NCBI RefSeq assembly: GCF_900166635.1
Contig: NZ_LT800497.1
Span: 1,816,368-1,880,367, forward strand
Source of the DNA: Oceanobacillus timonensis
GTDB lineage: Bacteria > Bacillota > Bacilli > Bacillales > Amphibacillaceae
Reading direction: 5' to 3'
Length of the DNA: 64,000 bases
Numbering within the stretch: the first letter of the stretch is position 1; every line of letters starts with the position of its first letter. Shown piece after piece: positions 1 to 8,857 of this stretch. The notes beneath the pieces were generated by a model. That model was not told where the DNA came from and did no database searches. It saw nothing but the letters and a program-made list of their open reading frames with translations. The position numbers were made by a program, and so were the translations under genes.

Positions 1-484
1 AAGAGGATAGAGCAGTAAATAGTAATGGATTAGTTTCCCAATAAGAAAGTACATAGAATACGACGTTCTAGAATTTGAGATTGGAACGCAAGTAAATGTA
101 ACTATTCTGAAGATAACGAAGTAGACCTGTTATTTAATAAAGTAAAAAATAAATCATTTCAAACCATTAGTATATCTAATTAATAGATAGAACAATGGTT
201 TTTTGTTACAGAATGATAGAGAGGTGTTGGCGTATAATAATCCTATAGTGGAATCTTAAGCAGCTGTAGAGGGATTCGTTTACTTTATACTAATGAATAG
301 CATTATTTGAAATTTTGCTTTCTAAAATTATGTTAAAATGATTAATTTTCGAAAAAAGTTAATTAATTCCTAAAATACTGTTAACAGCAAAAGAATAATA
401 TGCTAGATTATCTAATATAAAAAAAGTTTATAAAGGCTTCATTAGTCTTTAGTATGAAAGACAAAAATATAAAGGAGACTGAAA
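1..484. other. Leading region without a complete gene
   Basis: The first 44 bases read as an open frame ending in TAA at 42-44 and could be the tail of a gene cut by the window edge, but they are too short to identify. A terminator-like hairpin follows at 161-206. From there to the next start the sequence is AT-rich; I see no convincing sigma-A promoter, only the ribosome binding site AAAGGAG at 472-478. Confidence 0.4.
161..206 (+). terminator. Intrinsic terminator of an upstream gene
   Basis: AAACCATT (161-168) pairs with AATGGTTT (194-201), with an inner TATCTA/TAGATA pairing, and a run of T follows. It probably ends transcription of a gene left of the window. Confidence 0.6.
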
Positions 485-1810
485 ATGCAGAAATTCTTTT
501 TTAACAAATCCTACGTACTTATTTTTATTTCTTTAACAGCACTTTTTTTAAGTGCATGCTCCAGCAGTCCGGAAAATGCTTCAGAAAACTTTAAGGAAAC
601 AGTAGATGAGAGAGACCCAGAAGCCCTGCTAGAATTAGTCACAGTGGACGAGGGTACATATTGGACAGAACAGCAAGCTCAGCAAGTTGTCGAATTCTTT
701 CATGACGACAGCGAAAAATATCAGGAACAACTGCAATTGCTTGAGCAGCAAGTAACTGCATTAGATGAAGGTAACATGGTGCCTCGGGAAGAAGGCCTGT
801 TTTATTTTGATGATGAAGGAGAGTTAAGAGTACGAAATTACGAGGTAGCGATAACGAATGAAGCATCAGATCTTGATCCGGAGCAGCTTACAATAACAAT
901 TGATGAAGAGGATGCGATAGAAATAGAAAATCTGGATGAATCAATTGGCTTGTTTGGTCCTGGAGATTATTCGTTTGTAGCAGAAGGGGAATTCCCTTAC
1001 GCAACAATAGAAAGTGAAGGGTCTTTTTCTTTAATGAATACTAATTCCTTTAACCAATCAGTTGATTTAGATTTAGAAGAAAGTATTGTGAATATTAGCT
1101 CCTCAATAGATAATACGAAACTTCTCGTTAATGGTGAAGAAACAGGAACAGAAATAGCGAGCGACGAACAAGAAACATCCACAGATATAACAGGCGACGG
1201 GCAAGGAACATCGGTATCTTTCGGACCTATCAGTGAAGAAAATACACTGCAAGGTGTTGCAGAGTTTCCGTGGGGAGAAGCACAAAGTGAAGAATTTACA
1301 GTTGATGAAGAAACAGAGTATGACATAACGCCAGGTGTACTAACAAGTGAAGAAAACCGAGATGCAGTTACAGAACAGATAAATAACTATTACGAAACTC
1401 ATATGGCTGCACTGGTTAACTTAGATATTGATGAATTAACAGATGATGTATCGGATGATTTACGAGAATCGCTCAATGATACATTAAAGAGTGCAACCAA
1501 TTCAAGTATAGATACGTCTTATGAGGGAGAAATATTGGGGACAAGAATTGACTTTGGACAGACTTCATATGAACTCGGTTCTGGAGGTCGCCATTATGTA
1601 ACATTACCGGTAGAGATTCATCGAGAATATACAGAAAATAATCAATATCGTGACGATGATCCAGAAGAAGAATACCTTGATAAAAGCCTTACTTTAGAAT
1701 ATTTGGAAGATGAAGAGAAATGGATTGTTTCAGAGGAAGGTGAGGATTATAGTATAACCGGTAATGATGATACGATGGCCGGAGACGATGTTGTTGAAAC
1801 AGAACTCTAA
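485..1810 (+). CDS. TcaA/YvbJ-like lipoprotein
   Basis: Predicted surface lipoprotein of 441 aa. The first 25 residues form a lipoprotein signal peptide ending in the lipobox LSAC. The mature part resembles the extracellular part of TcaA/YvbJ proteins: an N-terminal helical domain (about 30-80), a middle beta-rich part with the typical 'EFPWG' turn near residue 260, and a C-terminal NTF2-like domain (about 290-410). Usual TcaA/YvbJ proteins begin with a zinc ribbon and one membrane helix; here a lipid anchor replaces both. A short acidic, Thr/Ser-rich insert lies near 220-240. It is a single gene between two terminators. TcaA in staphylococci affects glycopeptide susceptibility; the role here is unknown. 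Confidence 0.7.
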   Translation: MQKFFFNKSYVLIFISLTALFLSACSSSPENASENFKETVDERDPEALLELVTVDEGTYWTEQQAQQVVEFFHDDSEKYQEQLQLLEQQVTALDEGNMVPREEGLFYFDDEGELRVRNYEVAITNEASDLDPEQLTITIDEEDAIEIENLDESIGLFGPGDYSFVAEGEFPYATIESEGSFSLMNTNSFNQSVDLDLEESIVNISSSIDNTKLLVNGEETGTEIASDEQETSTDITGDGQGTSVSFGPISEENTLQGVAEFPWGEAQSEEFTVDEETEYDITPGVLTSEENRDAVTEQINNYYETHMAALVNLDIDELTDDVSDDLRESLNDTLKSATNSSIDTSYEGEILGTRIDFGQTSYELGSGGRHYVTLPVEIHREYTENNQYRDDDPEEEYLDKSLTLEYLEDEEKWIVSEEGEDYSITGNDDTMAGDDVVETEL

Positions 1811-1816
1811 ATGGTT

Positions 1817-1853
1817 AGAAGCACTTGTTCCATATTGGAATGAGTGCTTCTTT
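1817..1853 (+). terminator. Intrinsic terminator after the TcaA-like gene
   Basis: AGAAGCACTTGTTCC (1817-1831) pairs with GGAATGAGTGCTTCT (1837-1851) and is followed by TTT. Confidence 0.75.
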
Positions 1854-2074
1854 GATTGATAAATCAGAAAAGAAATATGTATTATAGTAGGATAATGGTG
1901 CTATCTTATCTTTGTTCAAAGCGTAGGCAATAAGAATTCTACATCTACCATTTCAATTTTACAAAATGTTGTTGAAAATATATTACAGCAAATTGCCTAA
2001 ATTTTAGTAATCTCCTTGACGAATGCATCGCTTCCATGTAAAGTAAATCATAATTATTCGTATAATTCCATATA

Positions 2075-2226
2075 TTCTTATCCAGAAAGGCGGAGGGACT
2101 GGCCCGTTGAAGCCTTAGCAGCAGACGCTGATTTGTACTGTGCTAATTCCAGGAGCATTTTTGCTTGTAGATAAGAAGAGATTTTTATCATATTTAACCT
2201 CTTCTTTTATCAGAAGGGGTTTTTTA
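2075..2226 (+). promoter_or_regulatory. S-box (SAM-I) riboswitch with terminator
   Basis: The aptamer begins with the P1 strand TTCTTATC (2075-2082) followed by the S-box core 'CAGAAAGGCGGAGGGACTGG' (2083-2102), and closes with GATAAGAA (2170-2177). The expression platform is visible. AGAAGAG (2174-2180), which includes the P1 3' strand, can pair with CTCTTCT (2199-2205) as an antiterminator. The same CTCTTCT is part of the terminator 5' arm (2196-2205), which pairs with AGAAGGGGTT (2212-2221) before a T run. SAM binding should favour P1 and therefore termination. This is the standard control of methionine and sulfur genes in Bacillales and fits the methyltransferase downstream. Confidence 0.93.
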
Positions 2227-2280
2227 ATTGGATTATTGAATGAATGCAGTAGAGAAAGAGAATGAGGAAGGGGTATTTTA

Positions 2281-3396
2281 ATGACAACAGCAGCAGAAAC
2301 GAAACATACACGTGCTCCATTCAGAGCAGATCATGTAGGAAGCTTTCTCCGTCCAAAGCGCTTGAAAGATGCACGTACGCAAAAGGCAAAGGGAGAGATT
2401 AGCCAAGAACAATTGCGTCAAATTGAGGATGAGGAAATTACGAAACTGGTAGAACAGCAGAAAGAAGCCGGGCTTCAATCAGTGACAGATGGCGAGTTTC
2501 GCCGTGCCTGGTGGCATTTTGATTTTCTGGAAGGCTTAGATGGCGTGGAAGGTTATACGGCAGAACAAGGTTTGCAGTTCACTGGAGTTGAAACGAAAAA
2601 ACGGGGTATTAAAGTAACAGATCAAATTGGCTTCAGTAATCATTATATGATCGAGCATTATAAATTCCTGCATGGTATTGCTGGAGATGCAGTGGCGAAA
2701 TTTGCAATTCCAAGTCCGAATATGCTCTTTTTCCGGGCGGATTTCGAAGACGGAGTCTATGAAAATGATGAAGCGATTATTGATGATTTGATCACTGCTT
2801 ATCAAGGGGTGATTCAGGCATTATATGATGAAGGCTGCCGCTACTTACAGCTGGACGACACTTCTTGGGCCACTTTTTTCTCAGAGGAAGGCAGAAATTC
2901 TCTGATTGAAAAAGGGAGAGATCCGGAGAAAACAGCAAAATTATGCGCAAGAGCAATCAATGAATCCATAGCAAACAGACCGGATGATATGCTGGTAACG
3001 ATGCATATTTGCCGGGGGAATTTTCAATCTACCTATATGTCAAGCGGGGGTTATGAAGCAGTGTCAGAAACAATTTTTGGCAGCTTGCAAGTTGATGGTC
3101 TGTTCCTGGAGTTTGATGATGACCGTTCGGGCGGATTTGAACCACTTCGTCATGTGAACCGTGATGACTTATATATTGTGCTGGGTCTGATTACGTCGAA
3201 ATTCAGCGAACTGGAAGATCCGGAAGCTGTGAAGGCAAGGATTGCAGAAGCTGCGGACTATGTACCATTGAACCAGCTTTGTCTCAGCCCTCAATGCGGA
3301 TTTGCTTCCACAGAGGAAGGAAATTTGTTGAGTGAAGCACAGCAATGGGAAAAAATCCGGCATGTTGTTCGAATTGCGGAAGATGTTTGGAAATAA
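2281..3396 (+). CDS. yxjG: MetE-like methionine synthase family protein (YxjG/YxjH type)
   Basis: A 371-aa cytosolic protein matching the C-terminal catalytic half of cobalamin-independent methionine synthase. It has the N-terminal 'RADHVGSFLRP' typical of YxjG/YxjH, the zinc-ligand segment 'THMHICRGN' in the middle and a C-terminal Cys in 'LCLSPQCGF'. Proteins of this length lack the N-terminal half of MetE, so the methyl donor is uncertain, but they are thought to take part in methionine recycling or synthesis from homocysteine. The S-box riboswitch directly upstream predicts repression when SAM is plentiful. A good ribosome binding site (GAGGAAGGGG) precedes the ATG. The gene is monocistronic, with a terminator 12 bases after the stop. 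Confidence 0.9.
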   Translation: MTTAAETKHTRAPFRADHVGSFLRPKRLKDARTQKAKGEISQEQLRQIEDEEITKLVEQQKEAGLQSVTDGEFRRAWWHFDFLEGLDGVEGYTAEQGLQFTGVETKKRGIKVTDQIGFSNHYMIEHYKFLHGIAGDAVAKFAIPSPNMLFFRADFEDGVYENDEAIIDDLITAYQGVIQALYDEGCRYLQLDDTSWATFFSEEGRNSLIEKGRDPEKTAKLCARAINESIANRPDDMLVTMHICRGNFQSTYMSSGGYEAVSETIFGSLQVDGLFLEFDDDRSGGFEPLRHVNRDDLYIVLGLITSKFSELEDPEAVKARIAEAADYVPLNQLCLSPQCGFASTEEGNLLSEAQQWEKIRHVVRIAEDVWK

Positions 3397-3407
3397 GGGT
3401 GATGAGC

Positions 3408-3448
3408 AAAGGAGATTTGGAGAGACTATCTTTCCCAATCTCCTTTTT
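3408..3448 (+). terminator. Intrinsic terminator after yxjG
   Basis: AAAGGAGATT (3408-3417) pairs with AATCTCCTTT (3437-3446), followed by further T residues. Confidence 0.75.
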
Positions 3449-3636
3449 AAAATGAAAGGGCCATTTCAAAGAAAGATGTTTAAATAAACGTAAATTCCAA
3501 AAAATTTCAAACAAAGAAAGAAATCGTGATATTTTTTTGATATATTAGTAATAACAATAAGAAGATTATCCTGTTTTAACATAACTGATAGGAAAACCAT
3601 TTTTAATGGATAGGATGTTTAGAAAGGGGGTAAAAA

Positions 3637-4107
3637 ATGGAGATTCGCAATTTACAGATTTCTGATTATGATGTCCTGATTCCACAGATAAATGAATGGT
3701 GGGGCAGACGTGACATGGCAGGGATGCTGCCTAAATTATTTTTTAATCATTTTAAGAATACCAGCTTTATCGTGGAAGATGAAGGAAAGATTGCAGGTTT
3801 TGTAATTGGGTTTTTATCACAAGATCAGCTAGATGAAGCATATATTCATTTTGTAGGTGTGCATCCGGATTACCGAAAGAAAAACATTGGAAAAACACTT
3901 TACGATAACTTTTTGAACAAAGTTAAATTGGCTGACCGGAAAGTTATCCGCTGTATCACTTCACCAGTAAATAAAACATCGATTGCATTTCATCAAAAAA
4001 TGGGTTTTGTGATTGAGCAAGGGGATAAAACAGTGGATGGTATAGCTGTGAAAGCAAATTATGATGGGGTTGGTAATGATCGTGTTCTATTCAAGAAGAT
4101 AGGGTAA
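3637..4107 (+). CDS. GNAT family N-acetyltransferase
   Basis: A 156-aa single-domain GNAT protein. Motif A is visible as 'VGVHPDYRKKNIGKTLYDNF' (about residues 79-98), which contains the Q/RxxGxG/A-type acetyl-CoA loop (here RKKNIG). The C-terminal part 'NKTSIAFHQKMGF' is the usual motif B (xxxAxxFYxxxGF). The substrate cannot be deduced. The start is supported by GAAAGGGGG six bases upstream. No clear operon partner; the next gene starts 70 bases downstream. Confidence 0.85.
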   Translation: MEIRNLQISDYDVLIPQINEWWGRRDMAGMLPKLFFNHFKNTSFIVEDEGKIAGFVIGFLSQDQLDEAYIHFVGVHPDYRKKNIGKTLYDNFLNKVKLADRKVIRCITSPVNKTSIAFHQKMGFVIEQGDKTVDGIAVKANYDGVGNDRVLFKKIG

Positions 4108-4177
4108 ATATTTATGATAGATAAACGTTTTTAAAAAAACAGAGAAAAATAAGACAAGATTCGATCGGAGGGACATT

Positions 4178-5467
4178 ATGTCACCCAAACTGCAAATCAG
4201 TTCAATAGATTCCTATATTGATGAGACAATTTACATAAAGGCAATTGGCTGTGCATCAAATACGAAGGTTTCCATCCATGCATCCACCTATGATGAAGCG
4301 CATAAACAGTTTCATTCTTATGCGACATTTATAGCAGATGATAATGGCATTGTGGATGTATCTTCGCAAAAGCCGGTGGAAGGTACTTATGATAAAGCAG
4401 ATGCTTTTGGCTTGTTCTGGTCGATGGACCATACGGATTCCAAATGGGGAGATTATTATCAAAAGAGCAGTTCGGATAAAGTTTCCATCACTTTGGTTTT
4501 GAAAGTGCATGAGGAAGAACAAGATGCCGTCACAATTCACCGGCATTTTTATATGGATGGTGTAATAAAAGAAACTGTGCAGCATCATCAACGAAAAGGA
4601 ACCCTATTCCACCCGGAAGAACGGGGAAGTTATCCTGCTGTTGTCATTTTAAGCGGATCAGATGGCGGTATGCAGGAGCATGCGGCAGCTTTGTTAGCTT
4701 CTAAAGGATATACCGCATTGGCGCTTGCTTACTTTGGAACGGAAGGGGTGCCGAACGAACTTGAGGAAATTCCGTTAGAATATTTTCAAGAAGCAACAAG
4801 GTGGCTGAAACATCATGAATATGTCAATGGAGATGTAAATTTAATTGGCTATTCCAGAGGCGGAGAACTTGCTCTGATTTTAGGAGCAACATTTAATGAC
4901 TATCAATCTATCATTGCCGGTGTCCCCAGCGCCTACATAACTCCAGGTATGAAAAATGGGATATTTGCTCCTATAACGTCCTGGGTTTTCCATCAGGAGG
5001 CTTTGCCTGCCATCAAGTTTAAGTATCCCCTTTCGATGATGTTCTCTACCATGAAGAATTGGCTCACCAAAAAGCCGATATCTTTTTCAGCTATATGGGA
5101 GCATACGTTAAAAGATCAGGAGAAGACGGCAGAAGCCAGAATTCCAGTTGAAAATATTCAGGCTCCTATCATGTTTATTTCTGGCGGCGATGATCAGTTA
5201 TGGCCGTCCAGCCGCTATGTAAATCGAATGGAAAAGACGCGGAAGAATTTGCAGGAACCGTATCAAGATCGTTATTTATATTATGAACATGGCGGCCATT
5301 TTTTATCTTTTCCCTATAGTTTTGTTCAACTGCCTGCTAATGTATTTATGCAAGTAGGGGGAGGCATGACAATGACCTTTGGCGGAACAAAGGAAGCAAA
5401 TGCAGATGCAGCAAAGGATTCCTTGGATAAAATACTGGAGTTTCTTGCTGCGAACAATCGAAAGTAA
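4178..5467 (+). CDS. Acyl-CoA thioesterase / BAAT-family alpha/beta hydrolase
   Basis: A 429-aa protein with the two-domain layout of bile-acid-CoA:amino acid N-acyltransferase/acyl-CoA thioesterase proteins. An N-terminal beta-sandwich (about 1-130) carries the family's 'DAFGLFWSM' segment, and a C-terminal alpha/beta hydrolase domain follows (about 140-425). The probable triad is Ser226 in 'GYSRGGE', Asp338 or 339 in 'GGDDQLW' and His374 in 'HGGHFLSFP'. The nucleophile is Ser, while several family members use Cys, which favours hydrolysis over amino-acid transfer (inference). The bacterial substrate is unknown. The start follows GGAGGGAC. A GNAT gene starts 28 bases after the stop and may be cotranscribed. 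Confidence 0.85.
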   Translation: MSPKLQISSIDSYIDETIYIKAIGCASNTKVSIHASTYDEAHKQFHSYATFIADDNGIVDVSSQKPVEGTYDKADAFGLFWSMDHTDSKWGDYYQKSSSDKVSITLVLKVHEEEQDAVTIHRHFYMDGVIKETVQHHQRKGTLFHPEERGSYPAVVILSGSDGGMQEHAAALLASKGYTALALAYFGTEGVPNELEEIPLEYFQEATRWLKHHEYVNGDVNLIGYSRGGELALILGATFNDYQSIIAGVPSAYITPGMKNGIFAPITSWVFHQEALPAIKFKYPLSMMFSTMKNWLTKKPISFSAIWEHTLKDQEKTAEARIPVENIQAPIMFISGGDDQLWPSSRYVNRMEKTRKNLQEPYQDRYLYYEHGGHFLSFPYSFVQLPANVFMQVGGGMTMTFGGTKEANADAAKDSLDKILEFLAANNRK

Positions 5468-5495
5468 TCATTTTATATCTATTGGAGGAACGGGA

Positions 5496-6296
5496 ATGAT
5501 ACGTAAACTGACACAAGCAGACCATGCGAAAGTAATGGAATTGGTCGAGCCTAAAGTAGCAGAAAATTTGTTTATTATTGGAAATATTGAAGCGTTCGGC
5601 TATGATTCTGATATGCAAGATGTTTGGGGAGAGTGGGAGCAGGAACATTTAATTGCTGTCCTCCAACGTTATCGTACTTATTTTGTGATGTATAGTGAAG
5701 GGGAATATGATATTAGAGGGTTTGCGAAAATTATAAACGCACATAAACAGCGGTTTGATTTAAGTGGTCTGAAACATTTGATTGAACCCTTGGAAGCATA
5801 TATTGATAGATACGTGCGTGTACATAAAGAAACATATTATGCAGCTTGTGAAACATTAAGCTATCCAGTAAGTGCAGAGCACATAGAACAGGTAGAATAT
5901 CTGACTTCTGCGGATTATGAAGAAAATATTGATATGCTGGGTTCTATACCGGAATTTTCAACAAGTAATTTAACGAAAGAATCGAGAGAAGATGCAGAAA
6001 AAAATAAGACAGGGCGTACCTATATTATCCGAGATGAACAAGGAACAATGGTTGCATCTGCATCGACCACTGCTGAAAATTCCCAATCCGCGATGATTGT
6101 CGGTGTAGGAACAAGGCCGGGATATGAGCGGCAGGGCTACGCAACGAAGTGTATGGAGAAATTATGTACAGCGTTATTAGCAGAAGGAAAGTCGCTTTGC
6201 CTGTTTTATGATAATCCGGCAGCGGGAAATATCTATAAACGATTAGGGTTTGAAGATATCGGGATGTGGACGATGATTCGTTACGAAGCAGAGTAG
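5496..6296 (+). CDS. GNAT family N-acetyltransferase with N-terminal extension
   Basis: A 266-aa protein. The open frame extends upstream to 5379 inside the previous gene, but GGAGG at 5484-5488 places the start at the ATG at 5496, giving the typical GNAT beginning 'MIRKLTQADHAKVMEL'. The C-terminal half (about 140-260) carries the acetyl-CoA loop 'TRPGYERQGYATKCME' and the closing 'GNIYKRLGFEDIG'. The N-terminal 130 residues look like a degenerate GNAT fold, as in other predicted two-lobed acetyltransferases. It lies 28 bases after the BAAT-type gene and may share its transcript. Substrate unknown. Confidence 0.8.
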   Translation: MIRKLTQADHAKVMELVEPKVAENLFIIGNIEAFGYDSDMQDVWGEWEQEHLIAVLQRYRTYFVMYSEGEYDIRGFAKIINAHKQRFDLSGLKHLIEPLEAYIDRYVRVHKETYYAACETLSYPVSAEHIEQVEYLTSADYEENIDMLGSIPEFSTSNLTKESREDAEKNKTGRTYIIRDEQGTMVASASTTAENSQSAMIVGVGTRPGYERQGYATKCMEKLCTALLAEGKSLCLFYDNPAAGNIYKRLGFEDIGMWTMIRYEAE

Positions 6297-6388
6297 GTTA
6301 TTGTTTTAAAATATATGAGGCACAAGGTATGAATGTACTTTTCCATCTAAAATAGTAACATTGATTCTACAAAAGTGAGTGGTAAAGC

Positions 6389-7072
6389 ATGAATGAAGGA
6401 AAAAGAATTTTAATTATTGAAGATGATCAGGAAATCAGTCAACTGCTGCACGTTATTTTAACTAAAATGGGAATGACGCCAATAGCTGCTTATTCGGGTA
6501 CAGAAGGTCTGCTTCAGCTGAAAAACAATCCATTCGATTTGATTTTATTGGACTTGATGTTGCCAGGAATAAGTGGAGAGGAGCTTATTACACAGGTCAG
6601 GGAAGAGAAACGTACAATCCCTATTATGGTGATTTCCGCAAAAGTTGGTATGGATGAAAAGGTTCAAGTCTTGAAAATGGGAGCAGATGATTATATAACC
6701 AAGCCATTTCATCAGAAAGAAATAGAAGCCCGTGTGGAAGTACAACTGCGAAAATCAACTGCTCCCTCCTCGCAAGAAGACAAAAAAGTATGGCGGGGGC
6801 TGATTATCTTTCCAGAAAAGCTGTCTGTCACATTAGAGAATAACTCATTGCAGGTAACCAATGCGGAGTTTGATATTTTGTCCTTATTGATTCATCATCC
6901 GGAACATGCCTTTTCTAAAAGAGAGATTTACGAAAAAATTTGGAAAGGCACTTATGTCGGGGATGATAATACGATTAGTGTCCATATCTCCAATCTGCGC
7001 AGAAAAATGGCTGAAGTTACTTCTGAAGAGTATATCCGAACCATTTGGGGAGTTGGGTTCATGCTGGTTTGA
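6389..7072 (+). CDS. OmpR/PhoB-family response regulator
   Basis: A 227-aa two-domain regulator. The receiver domain (1-120) has the acidic pair in 'IIEDDQE', phospho-acceptor Asp55 in 'LLDLMLPG' and Lys in 'DDYITKPF'. The C-terminal winged helix (about 130-227) ends in 'YIRTIWGVGFML'. It opens a block of regulator, ABC ATPase, permease and kinase, an arrangement common for peptide-antibiotic sensing and export modules. The partner kinase is most likely the one at 8858. A direct repeat just downstream (7086-7106), before the ABC genes, is a candidate target site. Confidence 0.93.
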   Translation: MNEGKRILIIEDDQEISQLLHVILTKMGMTPIAAYSGTEGLLQLKNNPFDLILLDLMLPGISGEELITQVREEKRTIPIMVISAKVGMDEKVQVLKMGADDYITKPFHQKEIEARVEVQLRKSTAPSSQEDKKVWRGLIIFPEKLSVTLENNSLQVTNAEFDILSLLIHHPEHAFSKREIYEKIWKGTYVGDDNTISVHISNLRRKMAEVTSEEYIRTIWGVGFMLV

Positions 7073-7085
7073 TTCCGGTCTGTCT

Positions 7086-7106
7086 TTCTTTATGAATTCT
7101 TTATGA
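7086..7106 (+). promoter_or_regulatory. Direct repeat, candidate response-regulator operator
   Basis: TTCTTTATGA occurs twice (7086-7095 and 7097-7106) with an 11-bp period, the spacing expected for tandem OmpR/PhoB-type binding on one DNA face. A possible -10 element TAAAAT lies at 7138-7143, so the repeats would sit near -50 of a promoter for the ABC genes. Binding is inferred, not shown. Confidence 0.5.
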
Positions 7107-7178
7107 TTTGCTTAAAGGATTTTAAAAGGGCCTGCGCTAAAATAAATAGCAAGAACATTTAGTGAAGGGGCCGAGAAG

Positions 7179-8096
7179 ATGAGTGCTGTGATTCAAACGT
7201 ATACATTAACTAAGAAATTTAAGCAAGAAGAAGTCATTAAACCACTTGATTTTTCTGTGGAAAAAGGAGAGATATGTGCCTTAATTGGTAAAAATGGAGC
7301 TGGAAAATCGACTATTTTTAAAATGCTTGCAGGGCAGGTAACGCCGACAACGGGAGAAATTTACTTATTCGGAAAGTCAGGCAAAGAAATGAAGCAAGCG
7401 AAAAAAAGAATGGGATTTATGATAGAGACGCCGGTCTTTTTCCCGGATTTTACAGCGATTCAAAACCTGGAGTACTTCCGGATGCAGAGGGGCGTTGCGG
7501 AAAAGAAACGGATAGATGACGTATTGGAAATTGTCGGGCTGGCCAATCAAAAGAAGAAAAAATTCAGAGAATATTCTATGGGGATGAAGCAGCGGCTGGG
7601 AATCGCTCTATCTCTCTTAAGCAGTCCGGATTGTTTAGTGCTGGATGAGCCAATTAATGGTTTAGATGCGGAAGGTATTATGGAAATTCGCAGGTTATTG
7701 ATCCGGTTAAATCAAGAAAAGCAAATAACCATTTTAGTTTCCAGTCATATTTTAACGGAATTACAGCTATTGGCAACGCGGTTTGTATTTATCAAAAATG
7801 GGGTGATTGTCGAGGATGTAAGCAAGCAGCTTCTGGATGAAAAGAGCAGGAAGCAAATCCATTTGAAGGTGGATGACACAGCCAAGACAGCACAGCTATT
7901 AGAACGTACTTATGAGGATATCCAATATAAATCCCTTCCTGATCAGGTTATCATGATACAAAATCACATTGAAGAGGCTGGAGAAATAAACCGCCTTTTA
8001 ATCAAAAACGATGTATTGGTGATGGAATTCCGCGTGGAAGCGTTGAATTTAGAGGAATATTTCTTAGGATTAGTGGAGGGGGATGGAGAGAAATGA
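7179..8096 (+). CDS. ABC transporter ATP-binding protein
   Basis: A 305-aa cytosolic ATPase. Walker A is 'GKNGAGKST' (about 37-45), the signature is 'YSMGMKQRLGIA' and Walker B is 'CLVLDEPINGLD' followed by the 'SSHIL' switch His. The C-terminal ~80 residues form the accessory region common in drug and lantibiotic exporters. It overlaps the following permease gene by 4 bases (ATGA), so the two are translationally coupled. It probably drives export or removal of an envelope-active compound, controlled by the flanking regulator and kinase. The start follows GAAGGGG. Confidence 0.93.
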   Translation: MSAVIQTYTLTKKFKQEEVIKPLDFSVEKGEICALIGKNGAGKSTIFKMLAGQVTPTTGEIYLFGKSGKEMKQAKKRMGFMIETPVFFPDFTAIQNLEYFRMQRGVAEKKRIDDVLEIVGLANQKKKKFREYSMGMKQRLGIALSLLSSPDCLVLDEPINGLDAEGIMEIRRLLIRLNQEKQITILVSSHILTELQLLATRFVFIKNGVIVEDVSKQLLDEKSRKQIHLKVDDTAKTAQLLERTYEDIQYKSLPDQVIMIQNHIEEAGEINRLLIKNDVLVMEFRVEALNLEEYFLGLVEGDGEK

Positions 8097-8842
8097 TTAA
8101 CTATTTGAAAAGTGAAAACTACCGTATATTGCATAAGAAAAGCTTATATCTCACAACTGCGGTCTGCTTTTTCTTAATTATAGGTGCGGCATTTAGTTTG
8201 AATTATTTTAGCAGGGTAGATGCAGATTTTCGTTACGGAACAAGCAGTTTTTTCTATTCGAATGTTATCGGAATGGGAACACAAATTATTATTATCTCCT
8301 ATTTATATAATGCCATATTGACGGCGAAGGATATTGCGCTGACCAAACAGGCTGTTTCTTTTGGCATTTCTCGAAGTGTCATTTTCTGGTCAAAATTGCT
8401 TGTGACGCTAAGTTACTTTTTGTTGGTTTGTGCAGCAGGCTTACTCCTGATGATTGGATTAGGGCAGAGTCTTTTTGCGGAGGACCAAGGCGTCGTCAGC
8501 AATTTCTTCCTTGCAAGCTTTAATATGCTGCCGATTGTGCTCAGCGGTTTTATTCTGATACATGCATTAAAGATGCTGAAAATTGCCGATATATACAATA
8601 TCATTATTGTCGTGTTTATATATGTTTTCTCCGACGATGTATTGCGTTTTATCTTCCGTCAGGTGAATGGATTGAATGAATTATATACATTTGCTCCAGG
8701 CGCATTATTGACAGATAATTTAATGCACTTTATGAATCAATCTGTACAATTAGATGATCGTTATTGGGTGACTGGTGCTGTTATCAGCGTCATTGCTTTA
8801 TTAATCGGAGCGGGCAGATTTACGAAACAGGATATGGATTAA
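8093..8842 (+). CDS. ABC-2-type permease
   Basis: A 249-aa integral membrane protein with about six hydrophobic segments: near residues 20-38, 55-75, 100-125, 140-160, 165-185 and 220-240. The pattern is that of lantibiotic-immunity/ABC-2 permeases. No sequence motif identifies the substrate. It is coupled by ATGA overlap to the ATPase gene upstream, and the kinase gene starts 15 bases downstream, so the three are probably one transcript. Confidence 0.8.
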   Translation: MINYLKSENYRILHKKSLYLTTAVCFFLIIGAAFSLNYFSRVDADFRYGTSSFFYSNVIGMGTQIIIISYLYNAILTAKDIALTKQAVSFGISRSVIFWSKLLVTLSYFLLVCAAGLLLMIGLGQSLFAEDQGVVSNFFLASFNMLPIVLSGFILIHALKMLKIADIYNIIIVVFIYVFSDDVLRFIFRQVNGLNELYTFAPGALLTDNLMHFMNQSVQLDDRYWVTGAVISVIALLIGAGRFTKQDMD

Positions 8843-8857
8843 TGAGGAGGGGTGACA

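Noticed and set aside
997..1326. 109-codon minus-strand frame within the TcaA-like gene
   Set aside because: Antisense shadow; no ribosome binding site and no family.
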